Shown piece by piece: positions 1 through 8,168 of a stretch of 58,379 nt of DNA. Both the position numbers and the translations under genes were made by a program. How positions within the stretch are numbered: the first letter of the stretch is position 1; every line of letters begins with the position of its first letter. A model generated the notes under the pieces. That model had not been told where the DNA came from. It made no database searches and saw only the letters and a program-made list of their open reading frames with translations. This stretch comes from an uncultured cyanobacterium (lineage in GTDB: Bacteria; Cyanobacteriota; Cyanobacteriia; Thermostichales; Thermostichaceae), in contig CALFBB010000028.1 of the NCBI GenBank assembly GCA_937944885.1, positions 1 through 58,379 of the forward strand. The letters run 5' to 3'.

Positions 1-173
1 GGCTTGAAGTCGTTGTATGGTTTGACCATACCAGCAGACGCCAGGCTGAAAAACCAAAGACAAGGACGGCTACGCTGTCCGCGCTATCCTTCCTCGCCCT
101 GTTAGCTTGCTCCCGCGCAGCGGTAGAGCGGGGCTTGCCGCACAACGGGTCAAGGGCAAGCTCGCTCTTGCTT
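1..173. mobile_element. IS200/IS605-like terminal remnant
   Basis: This noncoding stretch joins a truncated RidA-family pseudogene on its right. It contains an imperfect hairpin at about 128-144 (GCGGGGCTTGCCGC). The block aligns by eye with 8015-8060 (GGTACGGCGGGGCTTACGGC) and shares GCGGGGCTT with 2478-2490. The shared block recurs beside unrelated genes, which fits dispersed ends of a small transposon. No transposase is readable here and the left boundary lies outside the window. Assignment to IS200/IS605 rests on remembered end structure and is inference. Confidence 0.35.
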
Positions 174-343
174 AAGATAAAGCGGGTTTGCCCATAGGGA
201 TCCCCGCATCCCATCACTTGCCCCTGTTCATCTGCGGCCACAGTCCCTGCCACTTCCATCACGGAGCCCACCCGGATCGCCCGCAAATAGCCGACAAACT
301 TCTCTCACGGGGTGCCGGTAGAGACAAGGGGGTGGTCGGTCAT
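174..343 (-). pseudogene. RidA/YjgF-family pseudogene (nonsense mutation and 3' truncation)
   Basis: Reading leftwards from ATG at 343 gives MTDHPLVSTGTP, then an in-frame TGA at 307-305, then EKFVGYLRAIRVG, AGTVAADEQGQV and GDPYGQTRF. This is the N-terminal half of a RidA (YjgF/YER057c/UK114) protein, a family that hydrolyses reactive enamine/imine intermediates. Relatives read TGTPWEK..VGY, so the TGA sits where a Trp codon (TGG) is expected. Similarity stops near position 174, and IS-like sequence replaces the rest of the usual domain of about 125 residues. The gene is therefore dead both by a stop codon and by loss of its 3' half. An overlapping open frame at 503-228 is a shadow. Confidence 0.7.
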
Positions 344-597
344 GGGATCCCATCCAGAACAAGACGCAAGGATTTACCCCTCTCAAAACCCTGCGCCCAA
401 CTCTTGTTGGATAGGTCTTTGACCACAGGGATTGGGTTGGCAGTCCTCCAGAAGCCATTCTCGCGCCGATTCGGGGATCCCCACCAGGATTTTCCTCCAT
501 CAACTGCTAACTTTCCGACACCCTACCTCCGTTTGAGGAATCGGGGAAGATGCCTCAGAATAGGGGAAGTTATTGAACTTTTATTGCGCACCCCACC

Positions 598-1701
598 ATG
601 AGTGAAAGTACCCCTCAAGATTCCTCCCTGCCGGAAATGGCGGCTGAAATGGCCTATGCTGTGGGTTCTCCTGCGGATTCTGGTTCTGCAGATTCAGGAG
701 CTGCTCCAGAACCAACTGCCTCGGAGTCTCAACCTGACAAGTCTGACAAGGCATCCAAACGGGCTCGTCAGCTATTGGGCATGAAAGGAGCTGAGGTGGA
801 ATCCCGCTCCATCTGGCAACTGCACCTACAACTGATGAAACCCGTTACCTGGATCCCTTTGGTGTGGGGGCTAATTCCGGGGGCAGCCTCCTCCGGCCAC
901 TTCACCTGGACTTGGGAAAATGTCGGTTTGATTGTGGTGGGTATGATCCTAGCCGGCCCTCTCATGGCCGGCTACACCCAAACCGTCAACGAGTACTACG
1001 ACCGGGAAATCGACGCCATCAACGAGCCCTACCGACCAATCCCCTCAGGGGCGATCTCCTTAAAACGGGTGATTATCCAGATCTGGGTGCTGCTTCTTTT
1101 GGGCCTAGGTCTGGCCTATGGATTGGATTGGTATACAGGACATGATTTCCCGGTGATCACCTGTATTGCTCTAGGGGGAGCCCTGGTGGCCTATATCTAC
1201 TCAGCCCCGCCCCTAAAGCTGAAGCGGAATGGCTGGCTGGGCAACTACGCTTTGGGGGCTAGCTACATTGCCTTGCCTTGGTGGACAGGCCATGCTCTGT
1301 TTGGTCAGTTGAACTGGACAGTTTGTATCCTAACCCTCATCTACAGCTTGGCTGGACTCGGTATTGCTGTAGTCAATGACTTCAAAAGCATCGAAGGGGA
1401 CAAACAATTTGGCTTGGCTTCTTTGCCGGTGATGTTTGGTGTCATGGGGGCTGCCTGGATTGCAGTACTGATGATTGATCTGTTCCAGTTCAGTATGGCT
1501 TCTTTCTTGGTGGGGGCGGGCATGCAACTGTATGCAGCGATTTTGGTGCTGTTAATCATCCCGCAGATCACCTTTCAAGATATGTACTTCTTAAGGGATC
1601 CCCTCAAAAACGATGTGAAATACCAGGCTAGTGCTCAGCCCTTTTTGGTGCTAGGGATGTTGGTGGTGGGGTTGGCCTTGGGGCGCTCAGGTCTCTGGTA
1701 A
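598..1701 (+). CDS. chlG: Chlorophyll synthase ChlG
   Basis: ChlG is a UbiA-superfamily prenyltransferase that esterifies chlorophyllide a with phytyl or geranylgeranyl diphosphate, the last step of chlorophyll a synthesis, in the thylakoid membrane. The 367-residue product has a polar, Ser/Pro/Asp-rich N-terminal extension of about 75 residues and then roughly eight or nine hydrophobic segments. The two Asp-rich UbiA motifs are visible: NEYYDREIDAINEPYRPIP near residue 130, and DFKSIEGDKQFGLASLP near residue 260. The NEPYRPIPSG wording is typical of ChlG as opposed to other UbiA enzymes. The ATG at 598 is the first good start. The 254 bp upstream (344-597) hold no gene I can support. Transcription is away from the RidA pseudogene. 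Confidence 0.96.
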   Translation: MSESTPQDSSLPEMAAEMAYAVGSPADSGSADSGAAPEPTASESQPDKSDKASKRARQLLGMKGAEVESRSIWQLHLQLMKPVTWIPLVWGLIPGAASSGHFTWTWENVGLIVVGMILAGPLMAGYTQTVNEYYDREIDAINEPYRPIPSGAISLKRVIIQIWVLLLLGLGLAYGLDWYTGHDFPVITCIALGGALVAYIYSAPPLKLKRNGWLGNYALGASYIALPWWTGHALFGQLNWTVCILTLIYSLAGLGIAVVNDFKSIEGDKQFGLASLPVMFGVMGAAWIAVLMIDLFQFSMASFLVGAGMQLYAAILVLLIIPQITFQDMYFLRDPLKNDVKYQASAQPFLVLGMLVVGLALGRSGLW

Positions 1702-1821
1702 CGGGGTCTGCCCATCTTGGCAACAGCAGTGACGGCTTGTGTCCTGGTTTCTGATCGATGCCCAGGCCAAGATCAAACTATCAGAGTCACTATCACTGCT
1801 CCTGGCAGAAGGAGATGTCCG

Positions 1822-2268
1822 ATGAACTTCCTTTTCCCCGTTAAAGCTACCTGTGTGGCCTTGCTAATGGGCTTGGTGACCATGCCTGCAGCAGAAGCAC
1901 AGCGGATCATCATCGATGGGCGCCGCATTCAGGTGGAACCCAGCATAGACGGCACAGTTATCCTCAACCCCAACAATCCTGGTTTTTCTGCGGGGGCACG
2001 TTTCCGTATCGATGAGGCCGGCAATGTTGTTTCTGCCCCGGGCTACCGCTGCAGTGCCGCTACAGCTGCCAGCAATGCCCCGATTATCTGCCGCTCCCAG
2101 TTCAACCGCAACGATGTGGTGGTCTATCACCGCGATGACCAATCCAACACCTTTTTTGTGAATACCGACAGTACGGTGATTCAACCCACCGGCAGTGGTA
2201 TTCGCATTCTGCCCAACTCCGGTACGATAACCCCCTCCGGCAGTGGTATTCGCATTCTGCGAGAGTGA
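1822..2268 (+). CDS. Small exported protein with C-terminal repeat, function unknown
   Basis: The start is ATG 1822, preceded by a clear ribosome binding site (AGAAGGAGAT, 1808-1817), not the open frame from 1717. The 148-residue product begins with a Sec-type signal peptide (MNFLFPVKATCVALLMGL, likely cleaved after AEAQ). The mature part carries two cysteines in GYRCSAATAASNAPIICRSQ, which could form a disulfide. The C-terminus has a short repeat, PTGSGIRILPNSG followed by PSGSGIRILRE, which is also a DNA repeat at about 2190-2265. I do not recognise a family. It follows chlG by 120 bp on the same strand, but co-transcription cannot be judged. Confidence 0.65.
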   Translation: MNFLFPVKATCVALLMGLVTMPAAEAQRIIIDGRRIQVEPSIDGTVILNPNNPGFSAGARFRIDEAGNVVSAPGYRCSAATAASNAPIICRSQFNRNDVVVYHRDDQSNTFFVNTDSTVIQPTGSGIRILPNSGTITPSGSGIRILRE

Positions 2269-2274
2269 ACGACT

Positions 2275-2510
2275 CCCGATACTCATCTTCGTTGAGTAAA
2301 CACAACTCAGATAGAGAGTGGGCTTCACGCTTCATCGACTTGTTTGACAGAGGTCTCGGCGTGCTGCCACCGTGCGACCCACGGCGGAGACAAATCAGGG
2401 AAACTCTCCGGAGATTTGATAGGTCTATATTCACTGCATCAGAGGGGGCTTTCATCCCGACACTCACCTGCGGCAGAGTGCGGGGCTTCCCGCCGATTAA
2501 ATATTCGTAC
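2275..2510 (-). mobile_element. Possible TnpB C-terminal/right-end relic (IS200/IS605-like)
   Basis: On the minus strand this interval holds a hairpin-forming GCGGGAAGCCCCGC (about 2477-2492). It is followed by an open stretch containing DAVNID and SNKSMKREAHSL, which resembles the degenerate tails seen at the 3' ends of cyanobacterial TnpB genes. No start, RuvC motif or zinc finger is present, so it cannot encode a working nuclease. GCGGGGCTT is shared with the relics near 130 and 8040. The alternative is unrelated intergenic DNA with a hairpin. Confidence 0.3.
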
Positions 2511-2561
2511 TGATGGAGTAATGTAGCTCTTATTACCCAAAATCTTGCAAAGCTCGAGAGC

Positions 2562-3935
2562 TTATGGGGAGCTAAGCTGTTGGCGTTTTTCCTCCAGTGC
2601 TCTCAGGATCTGCTGATGGCGCTTCCGGGTCAAGGGGTAAAACCGCACCAACAGGATGCCGCCGATTAAAAACAGAGCAGGCAAAGGGCCAATGGCCAAG
2701 CGGATGGCCAACAACGCCGATTCCGGCTGCAGAGGGGAAGGGGCTCCGGCCACTGAAGGGATGAACCCAGATAGATCCAAAGCTTGCCCGACCAAAAACA
2801 GCCCTAAAGCCAGCCCCACCTTTTGCAACAACACCATAAAGGCGTAGAAGATCCCCTCCCGTCGCTCCCCTGTCTGCAGCTCATCCAGGTCAATCACATC
2901 CGGGAGCATTGACCAAGGCCCGAGATAGGCTGTAGCAGAAGCCCCTACCCCGGCAATCAGGGCCAACCCAATCATCAGCCTCTGCTGCCCCGGCTGCAAA
3001 AAAAACAAACCCACTTGCGCGATTAACCAAAGTCCTGCCCCGATCATGTACATGCTGCGTTTGCCCAAATGAGCGCTCACCTGTGTCCACAGAAATAGGG
3101 TCACTACAGCAATCCCCTGGACTGCCAACACCACCAAGGAAATCCACACCTCCGGTAGGCCCATCCAAAATACAATAAAAAAGGGAATGATCGTGGCAGT
3201 GAACTGAAAGGTAAGCCACGAGCAGAGGTAAATACCCGCTACAAACAGATAGGGACGATTGCGAAGAACGACCCGTAGTTGTTGGGTCAAGGGCAGAGGA
3301 GCCCGTTCTGACTGGTACCGTTCCCGTATCCCCAAAAAGCAGAGTAGCAGGGGCAAAGAAGAGATGACAGCAAAGCAGGTGCCGGCCAGCAGATAGCCTG
3401 CCTCTCGATCCGGCAGCAGGTTATAGAGCAACGGAAATACCGAGACGGCCACAATGCTGCCGCCAACAGAAAAGGCAAAGCGAAACTGGTTCAGTTGGGT
3501 GCGCTCATCGTAGTCTTGGGTCAGCTCCGGGGTAAGGGCAGCATAGGGAATGTTGGCAGCTGAGTAGAAGGTATTGAAGAGCAAAGACACCAGCAGGTAG
3601 TAGGCAAACAGGGGGCCAATCCGGCCCGGAAAAGGGATCCACCACTGCGCCAGAAAGCTCAGGCCAAAAGGAATAGCGGCAAACAGCAACCAAGGGCGGC
3701 GGCGTCCCCAGCGGCTACGGGTGCGGTCGCTCAGGATGCCAATGATGGGATCGTTGATGGCATCCCAAAGGCGGGTAATGGCGTAGATGCTGCCCGCCAA
3801 ACCGGCTGCCATGCCAACGGTATTGGTGAGAAAAGGCAGCAGAAAAAAGAGCAAAATATTGGCGGTCATGCCCGTGCCCAAATCGCCCACTCCATAGGCA
3901 AGCTTGGTCCACAGGCTGAGGCGTTCTCTGGTCAT
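2562..3935 (-). CDS. GPH-family (MelB-like) sugar:cation symporter, MFS
   Basis: This 457-residue inner-membrane protein has about 12 hydrophobic segments. It opens with LSLWTKLAYGVGDLGTGM, the typical start of glycoside-pentoside-hexuronide:cation symporters. The loop 2-3 signature is present as WDAINDPIIGILSDRTRSRW followed by GRRRPW (residues 55-80), the region that carries the cation-site Asp residues in MelB. A second family signature, DVIDLDELQTGERREGIFYA, lies near residue 340. The substrate cannot be inferred. The Uma2 gene lies 82 bp upstream on the same strand. Confidence 0.9.
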   Translation of the reverse strand: MTRERLSLWTKLAYGVGDLGTGMTANILLFFLLPFLTNTVGMAAGLAGSIYAITRLWDAINDPIIGILSDRTRSRWGRRRPWLLFAAIPFGLSFLAQWWIPFPGRIGPLFAYYLLVSLLFNTFYSAANIPYAALTPELTQDYDERTQLNQFRFAFSVGGSIVAVSVFPLLYNLLPDREAGYLLAGTCFAVISSLPLLLCFLGIRERYQSERAPLPLTQQLRVVLRNRPYLFVAGIYLCSWLTFQFTATIIPFFIVFWMGLPEVWISLVVLAVQGIAVVTLFLWTQVSAHLGKRSMYMIGAGLWLIAQVGLFFLQPGQQRLMIGLALIAGVGASATAYLGPWSMLPDVIDLDELQTGERREGIFYAFMVLLQKVGLALGLFLVGQALDLSGFIPSVAGAPSPLQPESALLAIRLAIGPLPALFLIGGILLVRFYPLTRKRHQQILRALEEKRQQLSSP

Positions 3936-4017
3936 GGTGTCCTGTTCCTGGAAGGCCAGGATCCCAGTGTAGGGCTAGGTGGGGATCCCTTTTGGCTTGG
4001 GAGCCTGTAGATCCCAA

Positions 4018-4764
4018 TTACAACTCCGGATCTTCTCCCAGTTCCCGCAGCCGCTGGGCTAGGCGCTCGGCACGGGAGCGTTCTCGGTCAGCCCGTTGCC
4101 GTTCCTGTTCTGCCCGTTGCCGTTCCAGTTCCGCCCGTTGCCGTTCCAGTTCCGCGCCAGTGGGCAACAATTGCCCGGCTCCATCGTACCAGCGCACCCA
4201 AAACCGTTCTCGTCCCTCATAGGATCCCCACCAACGACCGATGCACAAATCCAAATCCGGTAATCGAATCAGGGCCTGTTCTCCAGGGCCTGAGGTGGGT
4301 AGTTGCTCATAGTGTCCACCCTGGAGTTGATACGCATTCAGCTCATCAGTCTCCAACTCAAAGGTGACGTAGTAGGGAATGCGCAGCCGTCGCTCGTAGA
4401 GTTGAAACTTGGCTTGGCCGGGTTTTTCTTCCCCCTGATCATTGCAAATGATCTCCAAGACCAGAATGGGGAAGATATTACCCTCATCCCAAACCACATA
4501 GCTTTTGCGGGCGCTGCCATCCCGCCAACGGGGCACCCCCAAGACCAAAAACAAATCCGGGACAATCACCTGCCGGGGTAGGGCGTAGTAAAGACCCATA
4601 TTACAAGCGACGAAAAAATCCTGCCGCTCTGCCCAGTGCAACAGCAAGGGATCCCGTAGCAACGGGTATTGGCGGCCTTGATCCTCATTGTCCAAGGGGG
4701 TATCGTCCGTATCTGGCAGGTCGTGTTGAGTGGGCCAGCGGTAGGTGGTAACGGTCATAACCAC
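4018..4764 (-). CDS. Uma2-family (DUF820) endonuclease-like protein with coiled-coil tail
   Basis: The protein has 248 residues. The middle contains VPDLFLVLG and, after about 30 residues, PILVLEII, the Asp and Glu positions of the PD-(D/E)XK-like Uma2 fold that is greatly expanded in cyanobacteria. The last 45 residues are a repetitive charged helix built on ERQRAEL/ERQRADRERSRAE units, predicted coiled coil and common in this family. The role of Uma2 proteins is not established; a restriction-like nuclease ancestry is likely. ATG 4764 and an in-frame ATG two codons on are both possible starts. Confidence 0.85.
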   Translation of the reverse strand: MVMTVTTYRWPTQHDLPDTDDTPLDNEDQGRQYPLLRDPLLLHWAERQDFFVACNMGLYYALPRQVIVPDLFLVLGVPRWRDGSARKSYVVWDEGNIFPILVLEIICNDQGEEKPGQAKFQLYERRLRIPYYVTFELETDELNAYQLQGGHYEQLPTSGPGEQALIRLPDLDLCIGRWWGSYEGRERFWVRWYDGAGQLLPTGAELERQRAELERQRAEQERQRADRERSRAERLAQRLRELGEDPEL

Positions 4765-4856
4765 TTAGGAATACCATTCTCCTAGCGTAGCGAAGATAAG
4801 CTGGCTCAGGGGCTGGACCCGCTGTTGCTGAGGTGAGCAGTTGACCGTCGGGTCTG

Positions 4857-6242
4857 TCAGGATTGCATCCGGCTCATCGCTTCCAAATCCAAAATCTCTG
4901 CTACTTGTTCCGGGGTAAGCAGGTGGCGCTCCAGGACAATTTCGCGGATTGACCGACCGGTTTCCAGAGAAATCTTGGCCACCTCTGCCGCCTGCAAATA
5001 GCCGATGTAGGGGTTGAGAGCAGTAACCAGAGCCAGTGTTCCTTCCGCGTAGTAGCGACAGCGCGCCGCTTGAGCTGTAATCCCTTGCAGGCAGCGTTCT
5101 GTAAAGACGCGCAAGCTGTTGTTAAGGATCTGCAAGCTGTGCAGCAGATCATAGGCAATCAGGGGCATCATCACGTTCAGCTCAAATTGCCCCGCCTGGG
5201 CAGAGAGGGCGATGGCACTGTCTAGCCCCATCACCTGAAAGCAGACCATGTTTAACATTTCTGCCATCACCGGGTTGTACTTGCCGGGCATGATGGAGGA
5301 TCCCGGTTGCACAGGCGGTAGCTGGATCTCCTTGAGGCCGGTTTTGGGGCCAGAATCCATCAGACGCAAGTCGTTGGCCAACTTAATGCCATCCTGCGCC
5401 AGATTGCGCAGGGATCCCGACAACTGCACAAAGGGAGCCATACTCTGCATGGCTGCCATGGGGTGGACAGCCGAGGTCAAGGGTAGCCGGGTGAACTCCG
5501 CTAGTCGCTGCACCACCCGTTGTCGATAGTGGGGGTGGGTGTTGAGGCCGGTACCGACGGCGCTTCCTCCCAAGCCCAAGCTGCAAAGGGGCTGGCTGGC
5601 TTGTTCTATCCACTGACGGTGTTGGGCAAAAATGGCGGCATAAGCACCAAAGCTATCCCCCAAGCGCACCGGAACCGCATCCTGCAAATGGGTGCGCCCT
5701 GCCTTGAGAATGGGCCAGAACTCCCTTGCCTTTTGCCGAAGTACCTCCACCATCCCATCCAAAGTGGGCAACAGCTGTTGCCGTACATGCAGCAGAGCGG
5801 CCAGCCGAATGGCGGTAGGGATCACATCATTGGTGGATTGGCCGTAGTTGACGTGATCGTTGGGGCTGACCCGCTCGTAGCGACCCTTAGGTTCACCCAG
5901 CAGCTCTAAGGCCCGGTTGGCCAGCACCTCATTGACATTCATGTGGTGGGAGGTACCGGCTCCCGCTTGGTAAACATCCACCACAAATTGATCCCGCAGG
6001 GATCCCTGTAAAATCTCATCCGCCGCTTGGACAATCGCCTCTGCGACATCTCCCGGAATGCACCCTAGCTCTCCGTTGACCTGGGCAGCCGCCTTTTTGA
6101 TGAGCAGACAAGCATCCACATACTCGGGCAGAGGCTTGAGGCCACTAATCGGGAAGTTGTCGAGGGCACGAGCGGTTTGAATGCCGTAATAGACTGACTC
6201 CGGCAGTTGCCGCTCCCCCATGGAGTCCCGTTCGCTGCGCAC
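4857..6242 (-). CDS. aspA: Aspartate ammonia-lyase (aspartase)
   Basis: Aspartase interconverts L-aspartate with fumarate and ammonia in the cytoplasm. The 461-residue protein starts RSERDSMGERQLPE and YYGIQTARALDNFPISG, which matches aspartase more than fumarase class II. Conserved superfamily blocks are GAGTSHHMNVNEVLANRA, SPNDHVNYGQSTNDVIPTA, GRTHLQDAVPVRLG and the SS-loop signature GSSIMPGKYNPVMAEM near residue 315, which holds the catalytic serine. Aspartase and fumarase C share this fold, so the substrate rests on sequence resemblance. A 101-residue unknown gene ends 12 bp upstream and probably shares its transcript. Confidence 0.88.
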   Translation of the reverse strand: MRSERDSMGERQLPESVYYGIQTARALDNFPISGLKPLPEYVDACLLIKKAAAQVNGELGCIPGDVAEAIVQAADEILQGSLRDQFVVDVYQAGAGTSHHMNVNEVLANRALELLGEPKGRYERVSPNDHVNYGQSTNDVIPTAIRLAALLHVRQQLLPTLDGMVEVLRQKAREFWPILKAGRTHLQDAVPVRLGDSFGAYAAIFAQHRQWIEQASQPLCSLGLGGSAVGTGLNTHPHYRQRVVQRLAEFTRLPLTSAVHPMAAMQSMAPFVQLSGSLRNLAQDGIKLANDLRLMDSGPKTGLKEIQLPPVQPGSSIMPGKYNPVMAEMLNMVCFQVMGLDSAIALSAQAGQFELNVMMPLIAYDLLHSLQILNNSLRVFTERCLQGITAQAARCRYYAEGTLALVTALNPYIGYLQAAEVAKISLETGRSIREIVLERHLLTPEQVAEILDLEAMSRMQS

Positions 6243-6254
6243 AATCGGATCCCC

Positions 6255-6560
6255 TCAGGATTCCTGAGATTGCTTCAGTAAACCGGCCAGTTGTTGGCTG
6301 ATGCGATCGTTGTTTTCTGCCAAAACCAACACCATAGCGGCACAGGCCAGTTGGACTCCAGCTCGGAATTGGGCGGAAGATTTGTACTGAGTCAAGGCCT
6401 CGCTATCCCCCTCGCGCCCACTTAGGATCAGCTGCGCCGACTTTTGGGCCAATTCCGTCAGTTCCCGTTGTGATAGACCTAACTGCACTGCTCCTACCCT
6501 CCCTAAATAAATCCAATGGAGAACATCAAGTGAATCCTGCTGGAGTCTTGACTGCTCCAA
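6255..6560 (-). CDS. Hypothetical protein upstream of aspA
   Basis: This 101-residue, mostly helical, soluble protein contains RVGAVQLGLSQRELTELAQ near residue 27 and AGVQLACAAMVLVLAENNDR near residue 68. I recognise no family. Its stop codon lies 12 bp before the aspA start on the same strand, so the two are probably co-transcribed. Codon use resembles the neighbours, there is no overlapping better frame, and the short gap to aspA supports a real gene. Confidence 0.6.
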   Translation of the reverse strand: MEQSRLQQDSLDVLHWIYLGRVGAVQLGLSQRELTELAQKSAQLILSGREGDSEALTQYKSSAQFRAGVQLACAAMVLVLAENNDRISQQLAGLLKQSQES

Positions 6561-6955
6561 CCGTTACTGTGGTCATCCTACCGTGGTTGTAGCCCTAGAA
6601 TTCCTCAGTCAGAAGATATTACAGCCCTTTCGGCTAGGGGCAGCCTTGCTCTGCATAGCACCCCAACCAGAATATGCTCTCTTAGGATCTTTTCGAATCT
6701 ACTAGGGACATCAGCACCGTTGTAACAAGACCCCATGTAGGGGTGTTGTAGCCTGAGGTGGGCCTTTGCTTTGCACAGTTTGCTTTGCACAGTTTTAACT
6801 AGCTGTAACAGGGCTAGAAAGAGCCTCCAGATGCTAGCTAGTATAGGTGGGGTCTGCCTTGCCTTTGTAGCCGTCTGTTGGCAATCCCACCTCATCGGTT
6901 ACCCTCGGCAGGGGACTTCTTGTTGTCACTTCGTTCACTTCATAGAGAGGAAAAC
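6561..6955. other. Intergenic region with infC leader; 14-bp tandem repeat and hairpin
   Basis: This gap of 395 bp separates the divergent unknown gene (minus) and infC (plus). It contains a small hairpin at 6730-6744 (ACCCC ATGTA GGGGT) and a perfect 14-bp tandem duplication, TTTGCTTTGCACAG, at 6765-6778 and 6779-6792. It should hold the infC promoter. Open frames inside it have no good start or homology and I reject them as genes. infC can be autoregulated through its leader in other bacteria, but nothing here proves that. Confidence 0.5.
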
Positions 6956-7513
6956 TTGACCCTGGAACGTACATTTGATCGCTTCCCTCGTAAGCAGCGT
7001 GCAGAGCTGCCGAACATCAACGAGCGTATTCGTTTCCCCAAGATCCGCCTTATCGATACGGATGGCAGCCAGCTGGGGATTATGAGCCCACGGGAGGCTC
7101 TGCGTTTGGCAGAAGAAAAGGATTTGGATTTGGTCTTGGTAAGCGACAAGGCCGATCCACCTGTCTGCCGCATTATGGACTACGGCAAGTTTAAGTTTGA
7201 GAAAGAGAAAAAAGAACGGGAAGCGCGCAAGAAACAGCACACTGCCGAAGTCAAGGAAGTCAAGTTTCGCTACAACATTGGTGAGCATGATTACAATGTT
7301 CGCCTGCGTAGCGCCCAGCAATTTATGGCGGATGGGGACAAGGTGAAAGCGACGGTCATGTTTCGTGGTCGGGAGGCTCAGCATGCCGAGCTAGGAGAAG
7401 AGTTGTTGCTTCGCCTCTTCAAAGACCTAGAGGATGTAGCGGAAATGCAGCAAGCCCCTCGTAAGGAAGGACGAAATATGATCATGATTCTCTCTCCTAA
7501 GAAACCCGCCTAA
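6956..7513 (+). CDS. infC: Translation initiation factor IF-3
   Basis: IF-3 binds the 30S subunit, prevents premature joining of 50S and checks initiator tRNA pairing. The 185-residue frame has the N-domain start [19 protein letters not shown], the linker [16 protein letters not shown], and the C-domain [18 protein letters not shown] with [11 protein letters not shown] take TTG at 6956 as the start because an AGAGAGG ribosome binding site lies just before it; the open frame continues upstream to 6878 without a better site. A non-ATG start is usual for infC. rpmI and rplT, its operon partners in many bacteria, lie 10 kb away. bcp follows after 15 bp. Confidence 0.95.
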   Translation: MTLERTFDRFPRKQRAELPNINERIRFPKIRLIDTDGSQLGIMSPREALRLAEEKDLDLVLVSDKADPPVCRIMDYGKFKFEKEKKEREARKKQHTAEVKEVKFRYNIGEHDYNVRLRSAQQFMADGDKVKATVMFRGREAQHAELGEELLLRLFKDLEDVAEMQQAPRKEGRNMIMILSPKKPA

Positions 7514-7528
7514 GGAGGGATCCCGGCC

Positions 7529-7993
7529 ATGGCTCTTTCGGTTGGGGATCCTGCCCCTGAGTTCACCTTGCCAGACGCTGAGGGCAACCTTGTTTCTCTC
7601 AAGGACTTGCGGGGCCAGCGGGTGGTGCTTTATTTTTACCCCCGCGACAACACGCCCGGCTGCAGCAAAGAAGCCTGTGGTTTTCGAGATGCTTATGCTG
7701 ACTATCAGGCACACGGGATCCAGATCCTAGGGGTCAGTGCTGATGATGCGCGTTCCCACCAAAGGTTTGCCCAGAAGTTGCAGTTGCCCTTTCCGTTGTT
7801 GGTGGATGAAAGGGCCCAGGTGGCCACAGCCTATGGGGTATTTGGCCCCAAAAAGTTCATGGGCAAGGAGTACAACGGCATTCACCGCACCACATTTGTG
7901 ATTGATCCCGAAGGCAAAATTGAGGCTATCGTTAGCAAGGTTAAGGTGGAAACCCACGCGGTCGATTTGCTCAAACAGTTGGTCAACCCTTGA
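7529..7993 (+). CDS. bcp: Peroxiredoxin Bcp/PrxQ
   Basis: This thiol peroxidase reduces H2O2 and organic hydroperoxides using thioredoxin. The 154-residue length fits the Bcp/PrxQ class. The active-site block PRDNTPGCSKEACGFRD gives peroxidatic Cys45 and resolving Cys50, the atypical 2-Cys arrangement. VGDPAPEFTLPD at the N-terminus and a conserved ATAYGVFGPKKFMGKEYNGI region later agree. It lies 15 bp after infC with an AAGGAGGG ribosome binding site in the gap, so it is probably co-transcribed. NTRC or the thioredoxin elsewhere in the window could supply electrons (inference). Confidence 0.94.
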   Translation: MALSVGDPAPEFTLPDAEGNLVSLKDLRGQRVVLYFYPRDNTPGCSKEACGFRDAYADYQAHGIQILGVSADDARSHQRFAQKLQLPFPLLVDERAQVATAYGVFGPKKFMGKEYNGIHRTTFVIDPEGKIEAIVSKVKVETHAVDLLKQLVNP

Positions 7994-8140
7994 CATACTC
8001 CCTGCCCGAATGGGCGAGCTTTCCACCTCTCGGTACGGCGGGGCTTACGGCGCACAGGAGGTAAAACCTCTCTTTAATTTTGAGGAAAGTCTTGCAATCT
8101 GCAAAGCTCAGCTGTCCGTAATTCCGAAGGGGGATTAAAC
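7994..8140. mobile_element. IS200/IS605-like end or MITE remnant
   Basis: Directly after the bcp stop comes TTGACATACTCCCTGCCCGA with a GCCCGAATGGGC palindrome, then GAGCTTTCCACC and GGTACGGCGGGGCTTACGGC. TGACATACTCCC followed by a small hairpin resembles the left ends of IS200/IS605 elements. The GGCGGGGCTT block aligns with the relic at 1-173, and the ACATACTCCC plus AGCTTTCC pair recurs inverted near 51420-51470. No transposase is present, so this is a solo end, MITE or decayed copy. Confidence 0.4.
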
Positions 8141-8168
8141 TGCTGCTCATGACCTTTGGACTTGGGTT

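Noticed and set aside
188-601. Plus-strand open frame of 137 codons before chlG
   Set aside because: It is antisense to the RidA pseudogene, has no ribosome binding site and no recognisable protein features.
2265-2513. Plus-strand frame of 82 codons after the exported protein
   Set aside because: It lies over the IS-like relic, and its only support is length.
8082-8092. GAGGAAAGTC, recalling the RNase P RNA core
   Set aside because: No other RNase P RNA elements surround it; the match is ten bases inside an IS-like relic.
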